From NCBI RefSeq assembly GCF_000368145.1, contig NZ_KB849283.1, positions 1,576,324-1,640,323 of the forward strand: a stretch of 64,000 bases of DNA. The letters are read 5' to 3'. This DNA is from Acinetobacter guillouiae CIP 63.46. GTDB lineage: Bacteria > Pseudomonadota > Gammaproteobacteria > Pseudomonadales > Moraxellaceae. A model generated the notes under the pieces. The model was not told where the DNA came from, did not search any database, and worked only from the letters and a program-made list of their open reading frames with translations. The translations under genes and the position numbers were made by a program. Below, piece by piece: positions 48,269 through 57,715 of this stretch. The first letter of the stretch is position 1. Each line of letters opens with the position of its first letter.

Positions 48269-48326
48269 TCATGTGAATTGATGGCAGATAAATTTTAAGT
48301 TTGCTCTTTGTTATTTTTATCGTACT

Positions 48327-48354
48327 GACCCACTTATCTTGTGGGTCTTTTTTT
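48327..48354 (+). terminator. Intrinsic terminator after uppP
   Basis: Hairpin GACCCAC-TTATCTT-GTGGGTC followed by T7. Confidence 0.92.
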
Positions 48355-48398
48355 ATCTCTTAAATGTTTATATTTAGCTGTGATGGTTATTTAACAGA

Positions 48399-48471
48399 CT
48401 TCTTTTATAAATCACTTTTAAAAGCATAAATCAACATAAAAGCGCCCTCATCCTAGCCTTCTCCCAACGGG
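48399..48471 (+). repeat. Left part of an intergenic repeat split by the IS element (copy 1)
   Basis: Contains AACATAAAAGCGCCCTCATC followed by CTAGCCTTCTCCCA. It aligns with the reverse complement of 54885-55006 (copy 2). The last nine bases CCCAACGGG abut the IS end. Confidence 0.85.
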
Positions 48472-48503
48472 CATAGGTATCTACACAATTAAATCTATTT
48501 AAG

Positions 48504-48533
48504 TTAAATTGGAGAGCATGCTCTCCAATTTAA
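48504..48533. repeat. Perfect 30-bp palindrome in the IS 5' region
   Basis: The half-site TTAAATTGGAGAGCA is followed exactly by its reverse complement TGCTCTCCAATTTAA. It lies between the left IR and the transposase frame and would form a strong RNA hairpin in read-through transcripts, likely limiting transposase expression. Confidence 0.9.
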
Positions 48534-48591
48534 CATTCCACACTTAGATAACCGATTAGTTAAACGCTACGGACGTCTTGTAAAACTTAAT

Positions 48592-49836
48592 ATGAATCCA
48601 CTTGCTTCATTAGCCCCAGCGCTTAAAGATATTGCCTCTACCCAAAAGACTAGCTTTGCTACCACCCAAGCAGTCTGGCGTTTCTTAAATAACGAAAACG
48701 TTTCATTTCAGCAACTCAATCAGCCTATTCAAAAACTTGAGCTTGAACAAATCGCTCTATCGAATCACCACTATGCCTTAGTTGCTCATGATTGGTCTCA
48801 ACTACAATATTTAAAACATAACAACAAGTTAAGTAGATTCAAAAGAACACATGCAAGTGACAAAGGCTATGAATTACAAAGCAGTTTATTAATTGATGCT
48901 GAAACCGGTTTACCCATTGCACCATTAGATCAAACTTTATGTGATGCTACTGGACGTTATTCAACATTTACTGATGGGCATAAAATAAAAGAAACCCATT
49001 TAAACGCACTATGTGAACAAATCGAACATATTGAGTCTTTACCAATAGAAAAGAAACTCGTACATATTATTGATCGTGAAGGAGATTCAATTGCTCATCT
49101 TAGGTTATTGAATCAACAAGAACATTTATTTCTTATTCGAGGTAAAGAAGGAAATCGTGTTGAATATCAAGGAGAAGATGTTAAGTTAAGAGACGTATCA
49201 GACCAAATACCAACTACACAAACCCATACAATTCAATATAAAGGGAATTGCGAACAACTTTATATTGGTGAAACTCAAATCAGTATTACGCGTAATGCAA
49301 GACCAATGCAAAAAGACGAAACGGGAAAAAGAATTCCACCACAAAAGGGAAAGTCATTAACCGTTCGACTGATTGTAGTTGAAGTTAAAAATAAGCAAGG
49401 AAAATCACTTTCTCGTTGGAGCTTATTAAGTAATGTATCATCAGAAATACCAAGTATAGAATTGGCAACTTGGTATTACTGGCGTTGGAAAATAGAAAAC
49501 TATTTTAAGTTGTTAAAACAGGCGGGCCATGACATTGAGTCATGGCTACAAACAACTCCGCAAGCGATATTAAGACGACTCTTAATTGCAAGTATGGCAT
49601 GTGTATTAACTTGGCGAATACAGCGAGAAAATGATGAGAAAAATTCAAGAGTTAGAGTCTTTCTAACACGTTTATCAGGAAGGCAACAAAAAAGAGGAAC
49701 AAGGGAAAGTGCTCCTGCAATTTTGGCTGGACTGTCAATATTACTGAATACACTACAATTATTATCTGAACATTCGGTTGATGACCTTAAGCTGATTGCT
49801 GAAATTGCATTAGAGTCTCTACAAAAAGATGTGTAG
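48592..49836 (+). CDS. IS4-family DDE transposase
   Basis: 414 aa from the first usable ATG. Catalytic core: first Asp in ALVAHDWSQLQ, second Asp in VHIIDREGDS, and the IS4 signature Y-x2-R-x3-E-x6-K in YYWRWKIENYFKLLK (about residues 300-315). The homologous N-terminus appears to begin upstream: codons 48541-48591 read HLDNRLVKRYGRLVKLN in the same frame, but no ATG, GTG or TTG opens that frame before a stop at 48505. An out-of-frame ATG at 48518 gives only MLSNLTFHT. The copy may therefore be frameshifted or use a rare start. Confidence 0.88.
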   Translation: MNPLASLAPALKDIASTQKTSFATTQAVWRFLNNENVSFQQLNQPIQKLELEQIALSNHHYALVAHDWSQLQYLKHNNKLSRFKRTHASDKGYELQSSLLIDAETGLPIAPLDQTLCDATGRYSTFTDGHKIKETHLNALCEQIEHIESLPIEKKLVHIIDREGDSIAHLRLLNQQEHLFLIRGKEGNRVEYQGEDVKLRDVSDQIPTTQTHTIQYKGNCEQLYIGETQISITRNARPMQKDETGKRIPPQKGKSLTVRLIVVEVKNKQGKSLSRWSLLSNVSSEIPSIELATWYYWRWKIENYFKLLKQAGHDIESWLQTTPQAILRRLLIASMACVLTWRIQRENDEKNSRVRVFLTRLSGRQQKRGTRESAPAILAGLSILLNTLQLLSEHSVDDLKLIAEIALESLQKDV

Positions 49837-49849
49837 ATACCAATGCCCA

Positions 49850-49902
49850 GAGGGAGAAGGAACTTTCAATACCGATATGATTCACTCCACATGATCATTT
49901 TT
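49850..49902 (+). repeat. Right part of the intergenic repeat split by the IS element (copy 1)
   Basis: GAGGGAGAAGG then ACTTTCAATACC, and further on ATGATCATTTTTT, match the reverse complement of copy 2 near 54888-54950. The following 180 bp up to the Hfq-like gene show only a weak TCATCA/TGATGA hairpin near 50059-50076. Confidence 0.8.
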
Positions 49903-50082
49903 TGATTTATGAAAGATCTTTAATAGTAAATATTAAAAGGCTGAAAAACCAGACTAGAACCCTTAGACTATCTGTATAGGCAAATTATCAATTTAGATAA
50001 ACAATAACGTAGGTCAAATTAAGAATCAGCTAAAACCATTAAATTCTTTAAATATTTCATCAAGCCTCTGATGAACTAATTT

Positions 50083-50460
50083 TTAGGTATTTTCATCTTC
50101 AGAAATATCTTCAAAGTGTTTATCATCATTAAAACCATTTTCATAACCAAAGTCATTTTGGCTATTAAATGAATATTCACGATCATTTTCAAAGGTATTG
50201 TAACTGTGTTGATGATCAAATTTTGCAAGAGAGGCTTTGATATTTGAACGTGGATGGCGTGTAGGCAGAACCGTAGAAATTGAATGTTTATAGATAATTT
50301 GCATTTGCCCTACACTGTTTCTCAATAACACAACGTATGAATCAAAAGATTCAATATGCCCCTGTAATTTAATCCCATTGGTCAGAAAAATAAAAACTGG
50401 AATATGTTTTTTTCGGAGAGAATTTAACAGTGGATCTTGTAAAGTTTGAATTTTAGACAT
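50083..50460 (-). CDS. Divergent Hfq-like Sm-fold protein
   Basis: 125 aa. Residues 5-70 match Hfq: [20 protein letters not shown], then [20 protein letters not shown] (Sm1), and [15 protein letters not shown] (Sm2). Compared with E. coli Hfq, two residues are inserted before YKH, and Gln41 of the proximal RNA site is replaced by Ser (FDSY instead of FDQF); Gln8 and the YKH motif remain. Instead of the Gly-rich tail known from the main Acinetobacter Hfq, the C-terminal 50 residues are rich in Asn, Asp, Phe, His and Glu ([19 protein letters not shown]). miaA and hflX, the usual hfq neighbours, are absent. I infer a second, specialised Hfq paralogue. Confidence 0.8.
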   Translation of the reverse strand: MSKIQTLQDPLLNSLRKKHIPVFIFLTNGIKLQGHIESFDSYVVLLRNSVGQMQIIYKHSISTVLPTRHPRSNIKASLAKFDHQHSYNTFENDREYSFNSQNDFGYENGFNDDKHFEDISEDENT

Positions 50461-50620
50461 ATTACGCTCCCAAAACTTTTAAATACTTAAAAAATATCGT
50501 TTTTAAATAAAATTTATAATTAGACGCATCCTGCGAATTTTACTTTTCTTCCAAAATAGATGAATCAACGCTACCATCTATCCCCTAAGCTTTGAATTTC
50601 AACGTGAATATTTATATAGA

Positions 50621-50938
50621 TTACTTACTCGGTGTAGCAGGCATCAGCATTTTTGAATGATCCATCTTCATCATCACATGTGCCATATCAACCCCACTCG
50701 ATTGTGCGTTTTGCGCCATATCTGATGAATGTACATGCTGTTGTTCTGCATGATCATTATTGGGCTTTTGGGCTTCATTCTGTGCATTACAAGGCTTTAG
50801 AGAACATTGCATTTTTACTGCTGCTTGAGGATCAGTTTCATTTGGTGTTTTAGAAGCATCTGCCCAAGATTGAGTTGCAATCATTAGTGTACCCATACAG
50901 AACACTTTTATTAAACTTCGACGTAAAATCACTCGCAT
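50621..50938 (-). CDS. Met/His-rich exported protein next to copper regulators
   Basis: About 105 aa from ATG 50938, which has GGAGAGG upstream. Signal peptide about residues 1-27 (ends SWADA). The mature part holds a short Cys pair (MQCSLKPC) and a His/Met-rich end (EQQHVHSSDMAQ, VDMAHVMMKMDHSKMLM). Such clusters bind copper or silver ions. It is divergent from copR and shares its promoter region, so copper induction through CopRS is a sensible inference. No named family recognised. Confidence 0.7.
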   Translation of the reverse strand: MRVILRRSLIKVFCMGTLMIATQSWADASKTPNETDPQAAVKMQCSLKPCNAQNEAQKPNNDHAEQQHVHSSDMAQNAQSSGVDMAHVMMKMDHSKMLMPATPSK

Positions 50939-50992
50939 TTGTACCTCTCCAAGCTTGAGATTCTTACTCGTACAATAAAGCGCGCTATTGAA

Positions 50993-51006
50993 CATTCAGA
51001 TGACTT
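50993..51006. promoter_or_regulatory. Candidate CopR site in the divergent copR promoter
   Basis: CATTCAGATGACTT here (reverse complement AAGTCATCTGAATG) resembles AAGTCATTCTGATG at 53348-53361 upstream of copC. Two similar sites in the two promoters expected to answer to copper suggest a CopR box, but this is inference from two sites only. Confidence 0.35.
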
Positions 51007-51087
51007 GAAAGTGACATTTATGTAATCTATATCTTTCTTAAGTTTTATCACGCTATTATATTTTAAAGAGTATTCTAGGAATCGAAC

Positions 51088-51771
51088 ATGAGAATATTAT
51101 TAGTCGAAGATGAGCAAAAAACGGGTGACTACCTTAAACAAGGTTTATCTGAAGCAGGTTATATTACTGACTGGGTTACAGATGGACTCACAGGTAAACA
51201 ATACGCACTTTCTGAAGATTATGATGTGATCATATTAGACGTCATGTTACCGGGGGTAGATGGCTGGCATATCATAGAAGCCGTTCGTAAGAACGGAAAA
51301 ACCATGCCTATTTTATTCTTAACAGCGCGAGATCAAATTGAAGACCGCGTAAAAGGCTTAGAGTTGGGTGCAGATGATTATCTGGTAAAGCCTTTCGCTT
51401 TTGCTGAACTTCTCGCAAGAATAAAAAGTTTACTGCGTCGAGGACAGCAAAGAGAAGACAGTAACTTAATTAGTATTGCCAATCTTGAACTTGATATCAG
51501 AAAACGACGTGTAACGCGTGAAGGACAACGTATCGACCTGACTGCAAAAGAGTTTGCATTGATGGAACTATTTATGCGGAGACGTGGAGAAATTTTGCCT
51601 AGAGCACTGATTGCCTCTCAAGTCTGGGATATGAACTTTGACAGTGACACCAATGTTGTCGAAGTTGCGATTAAACGCTTAAGAAATAAAATTGACAGTA
51701 ACTTTACGCCTAAACTGATTCAGAATATTCGAGGAATGGGGTATGTGCTAGAGGTAGAAGATGAGGCGTAA
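51088..51771 (+). CDS. copR: Copper-responsive response regulator CopR/CusR
   Basis: 227 aa, OmpR family. Receiver: [20 protein letters not shown], phospho-Asp in [17 protein letters not shown], and [23 protein letters not shown]-binding domain: [20 protein letters not shown] and [13 protein letters not shown]. The DGWHII and the LLRRGQ linker fit the CusR/CopR/PcoR subgroup. Overlaps copS by 11 nt. Neighbouring copC, copD and copA support a copper role. Confidence 0.92.
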   Translation: MRILLVEDEQKTGDYLKQGLSEAGYITDWVTDGLTGKQYALSEDYDVIILDVMLPGVDGWHIIEAVRKNGKTMPILFLTARDQIEDRVKGLELGADDYLVKPFAFAELLARIKSLLRRGQQREDSNLISIANLELDIRKRRVTREGQRIDLTAKEFALMELFMRRRGEILPRALIASQVWDMNFDSDTNVVEVAIKRLRNKIDSNFTPKLIQNIRGMGYVLEVEDEA

Positions 51772-53152
51772 GCTGTTCAATGCGATCAGTTTTCGAATCG
51801 CGATTCTTTTTTCCCTCTCCACAGTAACGATTTTAATCCTCATGGGCTTTGTGATACAGCTAGGGGTTTCGCAGCACTTTGAAGATGAAGATCGGGTATT
51901 ACTTGAGGGAAAAATTCAGCTGATACAAAATCTCTTACAACAAAATCCAACCAATACGCCTGAGCTTAATGTGGCATTAAAAGATTCACTGATTGGACAT
52001 GATAATTTGATTGTGCAAGTTGAACGTCCGCTGAATCAAATGGTATTTAATTCCGCACAAATAGCCATCGCGCCACAAGTCATTGCGAATCCAGATCTGA
52101 ATCAATGGATTAAATGGAAATTACAAGATAAAAGTTATCGTGGACTGGTCTATCAAAATATTTTTGAAGAAGATGAAGAAGCACAATCTACCCAAATTGT
52201 TGTTGCGATTGATACTTCAGAACACATGCTCTTTTTAAATGAATTTAAACATCAGCTATTTTATATTTGTTTAATTGGTGCACTATGTTTAATGTTTTTA
52301 GGATGGTTTGCTGTTTGGCGAGGATTGCGTCCGATCAAAAAAATAGCCGAAGTTGTAGAAGGTATTTCAGCGCAAAATTTGTCTGAGCGTTTAGAAATTG
52401 AGCATACTCCAACAGAATTAAAATCATTGACGATCGCCTTTAATGAAATGCTTGATCGTTTAGAGTCAGCTTTAGAAAAACTTTCAGACTTTTCATCGGA
52501 TCTTGCACATGAAATTCGCACACCGATCAACAATTTAATGACGCAAACGCAAGTGTGTTTATCCCGCAGTCGAGATATAGATGCCTATAAAGAAGTCTTA
52601 TTTTCGAACTTAGAAGAGTTTGAACATCTAGCAAGAATCGTTTCAGATATGTTGTTTTTGGCCAAAGCAGAAAATGGTCTTAACCTTAAAAACGTACAAA
52701 CCATTCATTTATACGAAGAATTCAACACTTTGTTTGAGTTTTATGATGCTTTAGCAGCAGAAAAACATATGACATTTCATCTGGTCGGTACTGGAAAAGT
52801 CAATGCAAATATTGCGATGCTACGCCGTGCGCTGAGTAATTTAATCTCCAATGCAATTAAATATGGCAAGTCGAACTCTGTCATTCAAATTAAATGTCAA
52901 CAAACAGCAGAGCACACCAGTTTTTCAGTTGAAAATGAAGGCCCTACCTTATCCCCTGAACAATTATCTCGACTGTTTGACCGTTTCTATCGAACAGATG
53001 CCTCTCGCCAACGTGTTGAAGATGGTACAGGTTTAGGACTTGCGATCACCAAGTCTATATTGGCCTTACATGGTGCAAGCATCCAAGCAGAATCACGAGA
53101 TGGTTTAGTGATCTTCACGGTGATTTTTAAAAATGAATATCTTCCAACATGA
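51761..53152 (+). CDS. copS: Copper sensor histidine kinase CopS/CusS
   Basis: 463 aa. First membrane helix about residues 13-35 ([20 protein letters not shown]), periplasmic sensor about 36-165, second helix about 166-186, HAMP ([20 protein letters not shown]), HisKA with [20 protein letters not shown], HATPase with NAIKYG and [14 protein letters not shown]. The periplasmic loop would sense Cu+. It starts inside the copR stop region (11-nt overlap). Confidence 0.92.
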   Translation: MRRKLFNAISFRIAILFSLSTVTILILMGFVIQLGVSQHFEDEDRVLLEGKIQLIQNLLQQNPTNTPELNVALKDSLIGHDNLIVQVERPLNQMVFNSAQIAIAPQVIANPDLNQWIKWKLQDKSYRGLVYQNIFEEDEEAQSTQIVVAIDTSEHMLFLNEFKHQLFYICLIGALCLMFLGWFAVWRGLRPIKKIAEVVEGISAQNLSERLEIEHTPTELKSLTIAFNEMLDRLESALEKLSDFSSDLAHEIRTPINNLMTQTQVCLSRSRDIDAYKEVLFSNLEEFEHLARIVSDMLFLAKAENGLNLKNVQTIHLYEEFNTLFEFYDALAAEKHMTFHLVGTGKVNANIAMLRRALSNLISNAIKYGKSNSVIQIKCQQTAEHTSFSVENEGPTLSPEQLSRLFDRFYRTDASRQRVEDGTGLGLAITKSILALHGASIQAESRDGLVIFTVIFKNEYLPT

Positions 53153-53416
53153 TATACAGAGCAAAAGTATCTTAAATAAAATCACATCGTCAAGCAGCTG
53201 TTGAAAATGCAGCTGTAAAAAGTTGAACTATAGCTCAATTATTAATAATAAATAAACCTTTTCGACTAATACGTGTTTAATTTGCCTTAAAAATCTTTTA
53301 AAATTCACTATTGTTTAGTTTTACTAAATAACAAAAGTGTAATTTTAAAGTCATTCTGATGTATATCGCCCTCTTTAATAATCAAGGTCTAAACACAACA
53401 GTAAAAGGAACATTCA

Positions 53417-53788
53417 ATGAAATTCTCACAAAATAACATGACCAAACTGCGTAATGCCTTGTTTGGTGTAGTGATACTCATTAGCGCGACCAATGCTATG
53501 GCTCATGTTGATTTAACCAGCAGTACACCAGCAATGAATGCATCCATTACGACTGCACCTAAAAGTTTAGTGCTTAATTTTAGTGGAGAAGTCATGTTAA
53601 TGAATATTAAGGTACTGGATGCACAAAGAACCAATATTCCACTTAACTATAAAGTGAATCATGATCTAAAAAAAATATTTAATGTTCCTGTTCCCGCACT
53701 TAAAAAAGGCAAATATTTTGTTGTTTGGACAACAATGGGCAAAGATGGGCATAACATGAACAATGAATATAGCTTCACAATTAAATAA
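53417..53788 (+). CDS. copC: Periplasmic copper-binding protein CopC
   Basis: 123 aa. Signal peptide about residues 1-29 (LRNALFGVVILISATNAMA), so the mature protein starts HVDLTSSTPAMN; an N-terminal His is the Cu(II) ligand in the family. Conserved: STPAMNASITTAPKSLVLNF, KGKYFVVWTTMGKDGHNMNN with the second His ligand. Delivers copper in the periplasm, usually with CopD downstream. RBS AAAGGAA. Confidence 0.93.
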   Translation: MKFSQNNMTKLRNALFGVVILISATNAMAHVDLTSSTPAMNASITTAPKSLVLNFSGEVMLMNIKVLDAQRTNIPLNYKVNHDLKKIFNVPVPALKKGKYFVVWTTMGKDGHNMNNEYSFTIK

Positions 53789-53929
53789 AACCAAAGAAAT
53801 TGAAGATTGACGAACAACATTTCAGCAAGCGACTGAACTGTTGTTCGGGTGTGTTGGCATTTTATCAATGATCTGAGTTGTCGCAAACTGAGACAAATTG
53901 TCAACAGACTCGAATAAAGGAAAAAAATA

Positions 53930-54808
53930 ATGTTCGAATTCTGGATCTGGTCAACTTGGCTAACAAAAATTACCTTATATCTCAGTACTGCTTTTATGAT
54001 TGGTGGTGCTTTTTGTTATTTTTTACTTTGGCGTTATACCAGCATAAAAGTGACACTACTCAAGTATATGCATTTAGGTGCGACATTAGGTCTGGTTGGA
54101 AGCACTTTAGGCTTTTTTATTTTGGTAGGTAGCTTTGCCAACGCGGGGCTTTCTGGCATTTTTGATCAAACCTATCTCAATATCCTTTTAAATACAGACA
54201 CTGGGCAAATACACATTGTCAGAATCATCAGTTTTGCCTTAATTTTTCTGCTTTTAACGATCAAGTTGAGCAAAAAAACCACCCATATTGCCACTTTTGA
54301 AAAAATACTATTTGCGGTATTGCTTATCCCTATTCTTTATAGCTATTCCCAAATCGGGCATGTCACCAACTTAGCATTTTTTGCTCAAATTCTACTCAGC
54401 ATTCATGTGTTTTTCATGTCGTTATGGATGGGCTCACTCTATCCGTTATGGAAAATGAGCCATAAAATCAGTGGCCGATCATTAAGAAAACTCATGGAGG
54501 CATTTGGGCGAATTGCAGCTTATGTTGTCGGAATATTAATTCTCTGTGGTATCACAATTGCATTATTTTTATTTAAAGATTTGAATACCTTAATCTATAC
54601 CTCCTATGGTCATGGTTTTGTTCTTAAACTGGCATTTGTGGGGAGTATTTTATTACTTGCTGCTTTCAATAAATGGTTCCTTACTCCACGACTTGAAGAA
54701 CCTTTATTTGCACAATATTTAAGTTGTGCCATTTTATTTGAAATGTATCTGGGTTTATTGATTCTACTCACCACCAGTTACATTACCACAGTGGTAGGGA
54801 TTGATTAA
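53930..54808 (+). CDS. copD: Copper-resistance inner-membrane protein CopD
   Basis: 292 aa with eight hydrophobic segments (starting WSTWLTKITLYLSTAFMIGG). Conserved membrane His and Met positions are visible in SQIGHVTNLAFFAQILLSIH and LHVF-type context FMSLWMGSLYPLW. CopD pairs with CopC for copper movement across the inner membrane. AAGGA precedes the start; 141 nt after copC, same strand, so probably one operon. Confidence 0.9.
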   Translation: MFEFWIWSTWLTKITLYLSTAFMIGGAFCYFLLWRYTSIKVTLLKYMHLGATLGLVGSTLGFFILVGSFANAGLSGIFDQTYLNILLNTDTGQIHIVRIISFALIFLLLTIKLSKKTTHIATFEKILFAVLLIPILYSYSQIGHVTNLAFFAQILLSIHVFFMSLWMGSLYPLWKMSHKISGRSLRKLMEAFGRIAAYVVGILILCGITIALFLFKDLNTLIYTSYGHGFVLKLAFVGSILLLAAFNKWFLTPRLEEPLFAQYLSCAILFEMYLGLLILLTTSYITTVVGID

Positions 54809-54884
54809 AAAATACGGATATGAATCATTGAATTGAGAGCATTATCTTGCGCTATAAACAAAACAATGTATTGTTCTTTCCCAG

Positions 54885-55006
54885 ATAAAAAATGATCATT
54901 TTGAATAAATTATCTGGGTATTGAAAGTCCCTTCTCCCTCTGGGAGAAGGCTAGGATGAGGGCGCTTTTATGTTGATTGATGCTTTAAAATTATTGATAA
55001 AAGAAG
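54885..55006 (-). repeat. Intact intergenic repeat, copy 2 (inverted relative to copy 1)
   Basis: Contains the palindromic core CCTTCTCCCTCTGGGAGAAGG followed by CTAGGATGAGGGCGCTTTTA and TGTTGATTGATGC. Its reverse complement matches the flanks of the IS element at 48399-48471 and 49850-49902 with few differences. Confidence 0.85.
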
Positions 55007-55145
55007 CCTTATATAAGCAATAATGAACTATGATTAAAACAAAGAGTATCAGCAAAACATCGTTCAAGAAAATATATTTTAGGGGCTGTTCATAAACTAA
55101 ATTTATATTGACAACAAGGTGTTATAAAAACTTGAATTGTTTTAC

Positions 55146-55176
55146 TTGACCTTACCATTATGTCAAAGTTTAGGAT
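55146..55176 (+). promoter_or_regulatory. MerR-type (CueR) promoter of copA
   Basis: -35 TTGACC (55146-55151) and -10 TAGGAT (55171-55176) are separated by 19 bp, the long spacer diagnostic of MerR/CueR activated promoters. The spacer TTACCATTATGTCAAAGTT carries an imperfect dyad (ACCTTACC with GTCAAAGTT). It lies 35 bp before copA, whose downstream neighbour is cueR. Confidence 0.8.
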
Positions 55177-55210
55177 TTAGATCATGGAATAAGACTTATA
55201 GGTATGACTT

Positions 55211-57694
55211 ATGGAAAATAGATCACATGATCGTGTTTCTGATTTGAAAAGCAGTTTACAAATCAAAGGTATGAGCTGTGCAAGTTGTGTTAGTCGAATA
55301 GAAACAGCGCTTAAAAAAGTCGATGGTGTAACTCAAGCATCTGTGAATTTAGCCACTGAACGTGCAGAAATTACATCTAACACTCCCATTGACCGAGAGG
55401 CATTGATCAAAGCTGTTGAACATGCGGGATATGAAGTTGCTGATGCAGCCACTGAATTATCAATTGATGGAATGACCTGTGCCTCATGTGTCAGTCGTGT
55501 TGAAAAAGCGCTAAAAGCCGTTCCCGGTGTTAAAGAGGCAAATGTAAATCTCGCAACTGAACGTGCAACAATCACTGGTACTGCCAATGTTGCGGCTTTA
55601 ATCGCAGCGATTGATAAGGCGGGTTATGATGCCAAAGAAATTCAAACCGCTATCCCAGATCAAACAGAACACCTAGAGAAAAAAGATCAAGAACGCGCTG
55701 AACTAAAACGAGACCTTATACTTGCCACTATTTTTGCGTTACCTGTTTTTATTCTAGAAATGGGTTCGCATCTTATTCCAGGCATGCACCACCTGATTGC
55801 TCAGACCATCGGGATACAAAATAGCTGGTATTTACAGTTTATTCTGACCACACTAGTTTTGGTGATTCCGGGTCGAAGATTCTATATCCACGGCTTACCC
55901 GCTTTATTGCGTTTAGCGCCAGATATGAACTCGCTAGTTGCTGTAGGTACCTTGGCAGCTTATCTATTTTCCATCGTCGCGACATTTATACCCAGCATCC
56001 TACCTGCTGGAACAGTCAATGTTTACTATGAGGCAGCTGCGGTTATCGTTGCCTTAATTCTACTCGGTCGTTTTCTTGAGGCAAAAGCCAAAGGAAGAAC
56101 CTCAGAGGCAATTCAGCGCTTAGTCAGTCTACAAGCCAAAGTGGCACATGTTTCTCGTAATAATCAAATCGTAGATATTCCAATCGATCAAGTTGTCGTA
56201 GGTGACTTTATCATTGTCAAACCGGGTGAACGTGTTCCTGTTGATGGAAAAGTCATTGAAGGCAAAAGCTTTGTAGATGAGTCAATGATTACCGGTGAAC
56301 CGATCCCTGTCGAGAAAAAAATAGACAGTGAAGTGGTCGGTGGCACTATCAATCAAAATGGCACATTAAGCTTTAAAGCTGTCGCTGTAGGCGGCGAAAC
56401 CATGCTTGCACAAATCATTCGTTTGGTTGAGCAGGCACAAGGCTCGAAAATGCCGATTCAAGCTGTAGTTGATAAAATCACCTTATGGTTTGTACCAGCT
56501 GTAATGGCTGCCGCTGTACTGACGTTCTTGATTTGGTTGATTTTCGGCCCTTCCCCTGCTTTAACATTCGCATTAGTCAATGCTGTTGCTGTACTGATTA
56601 TTGCCTGCCCTTGTGCGATGGGTTTAGCAACGCCAACCTCAATTATGGTCGGAACAGGTCGTGGTGCTGAACTCGGTGTACTGTTCCGTAAAGGCGAAGC
56701 ATTACAACTACTGAAAGATGCCAAAGTTGTTGCTGTAGATAAAACAGGTACATTAACCGAAGGCCATCCTGTACTAACAGATTTTGAAGTCACTGAATTT
56801 TTTCAACGTGATCATGTCTTAAGTATGGTGGCAGCCGTTGAATCACGTTCTGAGCATCCGATTGCTAAAGCCATCGTAGATGCTGCAATCAAAGAAAATC
56901 TGACCTTACCCAAAGTGAATCAATTTGATTCTGTGACCGGTATGGGGGTCTATGCAGCTATAGATGAAAATGGAGACATTCATATTGGTGCTGATCGTTA
57001 TATGCTGCAACTTAATATTGATATTTCACCTTTTACAAGTGCAGCGCAACGTTTAGGTGACGAAGGTAAATCACCGCTTTATGTAGCAATTAATGGCAAG
57101 TTGGCAGGGATAATTGCAGTTGCAGATCCAATTAAATCAACCACGCCAAGTGCCATTAAAGCCTTACATCAACTCGATCTTAAAGTTGCGATGGTGACAG
57201 GTGATAACGCCCGTACAGCACAAGCCATTGCTCGCCAGCTCGGTATTGACGAAGTGATTGCGGAAGTTCTACCTGAAGGAAAAGTCAAAGCGGTACAAAG
57301 CCTAAAAGCAAAATATGGCAATATTGCATTTGTTGGTGATGGGATCAATGATGCGCCCGCTTTGGCTGAAGCCGATGTCGGTCTTGCGATTGGTACAGGT
57401 ACGGATGTTGCGATAGAGTCGGCAGATGTTGTATTAATGTCAGGTAACTTGCAAGGTGTTGCCAATGCCATTGCACTATCAAAAGCCACCATCGGCAATA
57501 TTCATCAGAATTTATTCTGGGCATTTGCTTACAATACCATGCTGATTCCAGTTGCGGCTGGGCTACTCTATCCTGCTTATGGCATCCTGCTTTCACCAAT
57601 ATTTGCAGCAGGTGCAATGGCTTTATCCAGTGTATTCGTGTTGGCCAATGCCTTACGTTTACGTCGTTTTCAACCCGCTTCTACTTTCGAGTAG
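55211..57694 (+). CDS. copA: Cu+-exporting P1B-type ATPase CopA
   Basis: 827 aa. Two N-terminal heavy-metal-binding domains with GMSCASC (about residue 20) and GMTCASC (about 88). Eight membrane segments; the transport site [12 protein letters not shown], Cu+ signatures YNTMLIP and [36 protein letters not shown] and [13 protein letters not shown]. Pumps Cu+ from cytoplasm to periplasm. ATG 55211; expressed from the CueR-type promoter. cueR follows 21 nt downstream, so they form one operon. Confidence 0.96.
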   Translation: MENRSHDRVSDLKSSLQIKGMSCASCVSRIETALKKVDGVTQASVNLATERAEITSNTPIDREALIKAVEHAGYEVADAATELSIDGMTCASCVSRVEKALKAVPGVKEANVNLATERATITGTANVAALIAAIDKAGYDAKEIQTAIPDQTEHLEKKDQERAELKRDLILATIFALPVFILEMGSHLIPGMHHLIAQTIGIQNSWYLQFILTTLVLVIPGRRFYIHGLPALLRLAPDMNSLVAVGTLAAYLFSIVATFIPSILPAGTVNVYYEAAAVIVALILLGRFLEAKAKGRTSEAIQRLVSLQAKVAHVSRNNQIVDIPIDQVVVGDFIIVKPGERVPVDGKVIEGKSFVDESMITGEPIPVEKKIDSEVVGGTINQNGTLSFKAVAVGGETMLAQIIRLVEQAQGSKMPIQAVVDKITLWFVPAVMAAAVLTFLIWLIFGPSPALTFALVNAVAVLIIACPCAMGLATPTSIMVGTGRGAELGVLFRKGEALQLLKDAKVVAVDKTGTLTEGHPVLTDFEVTEFFQRDHVLSMVAAVESRSEHPIAKAIVDAAIKENLTLPKVNQFDSVTGMGVYAAIDENGDIHIGADRYMLQLNIDISPFTSAAQRLGDEGKSPLYVAINGKLAGIIAVADPIKSTTPSAIKALHQLDLKVAMVTGDNARTAQAIARQLGIDEVIAEVLPEGKVKAVQSLKAKYGNIAFVGDGINDAPALAEADVGLAIGTGTDVAIESADVVLMSGNLQGVANAIALSKATIGNIHQNLFWAFAYNTMLIPVAAGLLYPAYGILLSPIFAAGAMALSSVFVLANALRLRRFQPASTFE

Positions 57695-57715
57695 AAGCTT
57701 GTAGAGAGAATCACC

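Larger units (their letters stand above)
48472..49845 (+). mobile_element. IS4-family insertion sequence, 1374 bp
   Basis: Terminal inverted repeats of 16 bp: CATAGGTATCTACACA at the left (48472-48487) and TGTGTAGATACCAATG at the right (49830-49845), one mismatch. The flanks CCCAACGGG (left) and CCCAGAGGG (right) look like a 9-bp target duplication with two differences. One transposase gene fills the element. The insertion splits the centre of a palindromic intergenic repeat whose intact copy lies at about 54.9 kb. Confidence 0.88.

Noticed and set aside
53878..54132. 84-aa plus-strand ORF overlapping copD
   Set aside because: Shadow in another frame of copD, which has full membrane-protein coding features.
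55081..55130. GGGGCTGTTCATAAAC upstream of copA as an IS end
   Set aside because: Only one such end is seen, with no matching inverted partner or transposase remnant nearby.
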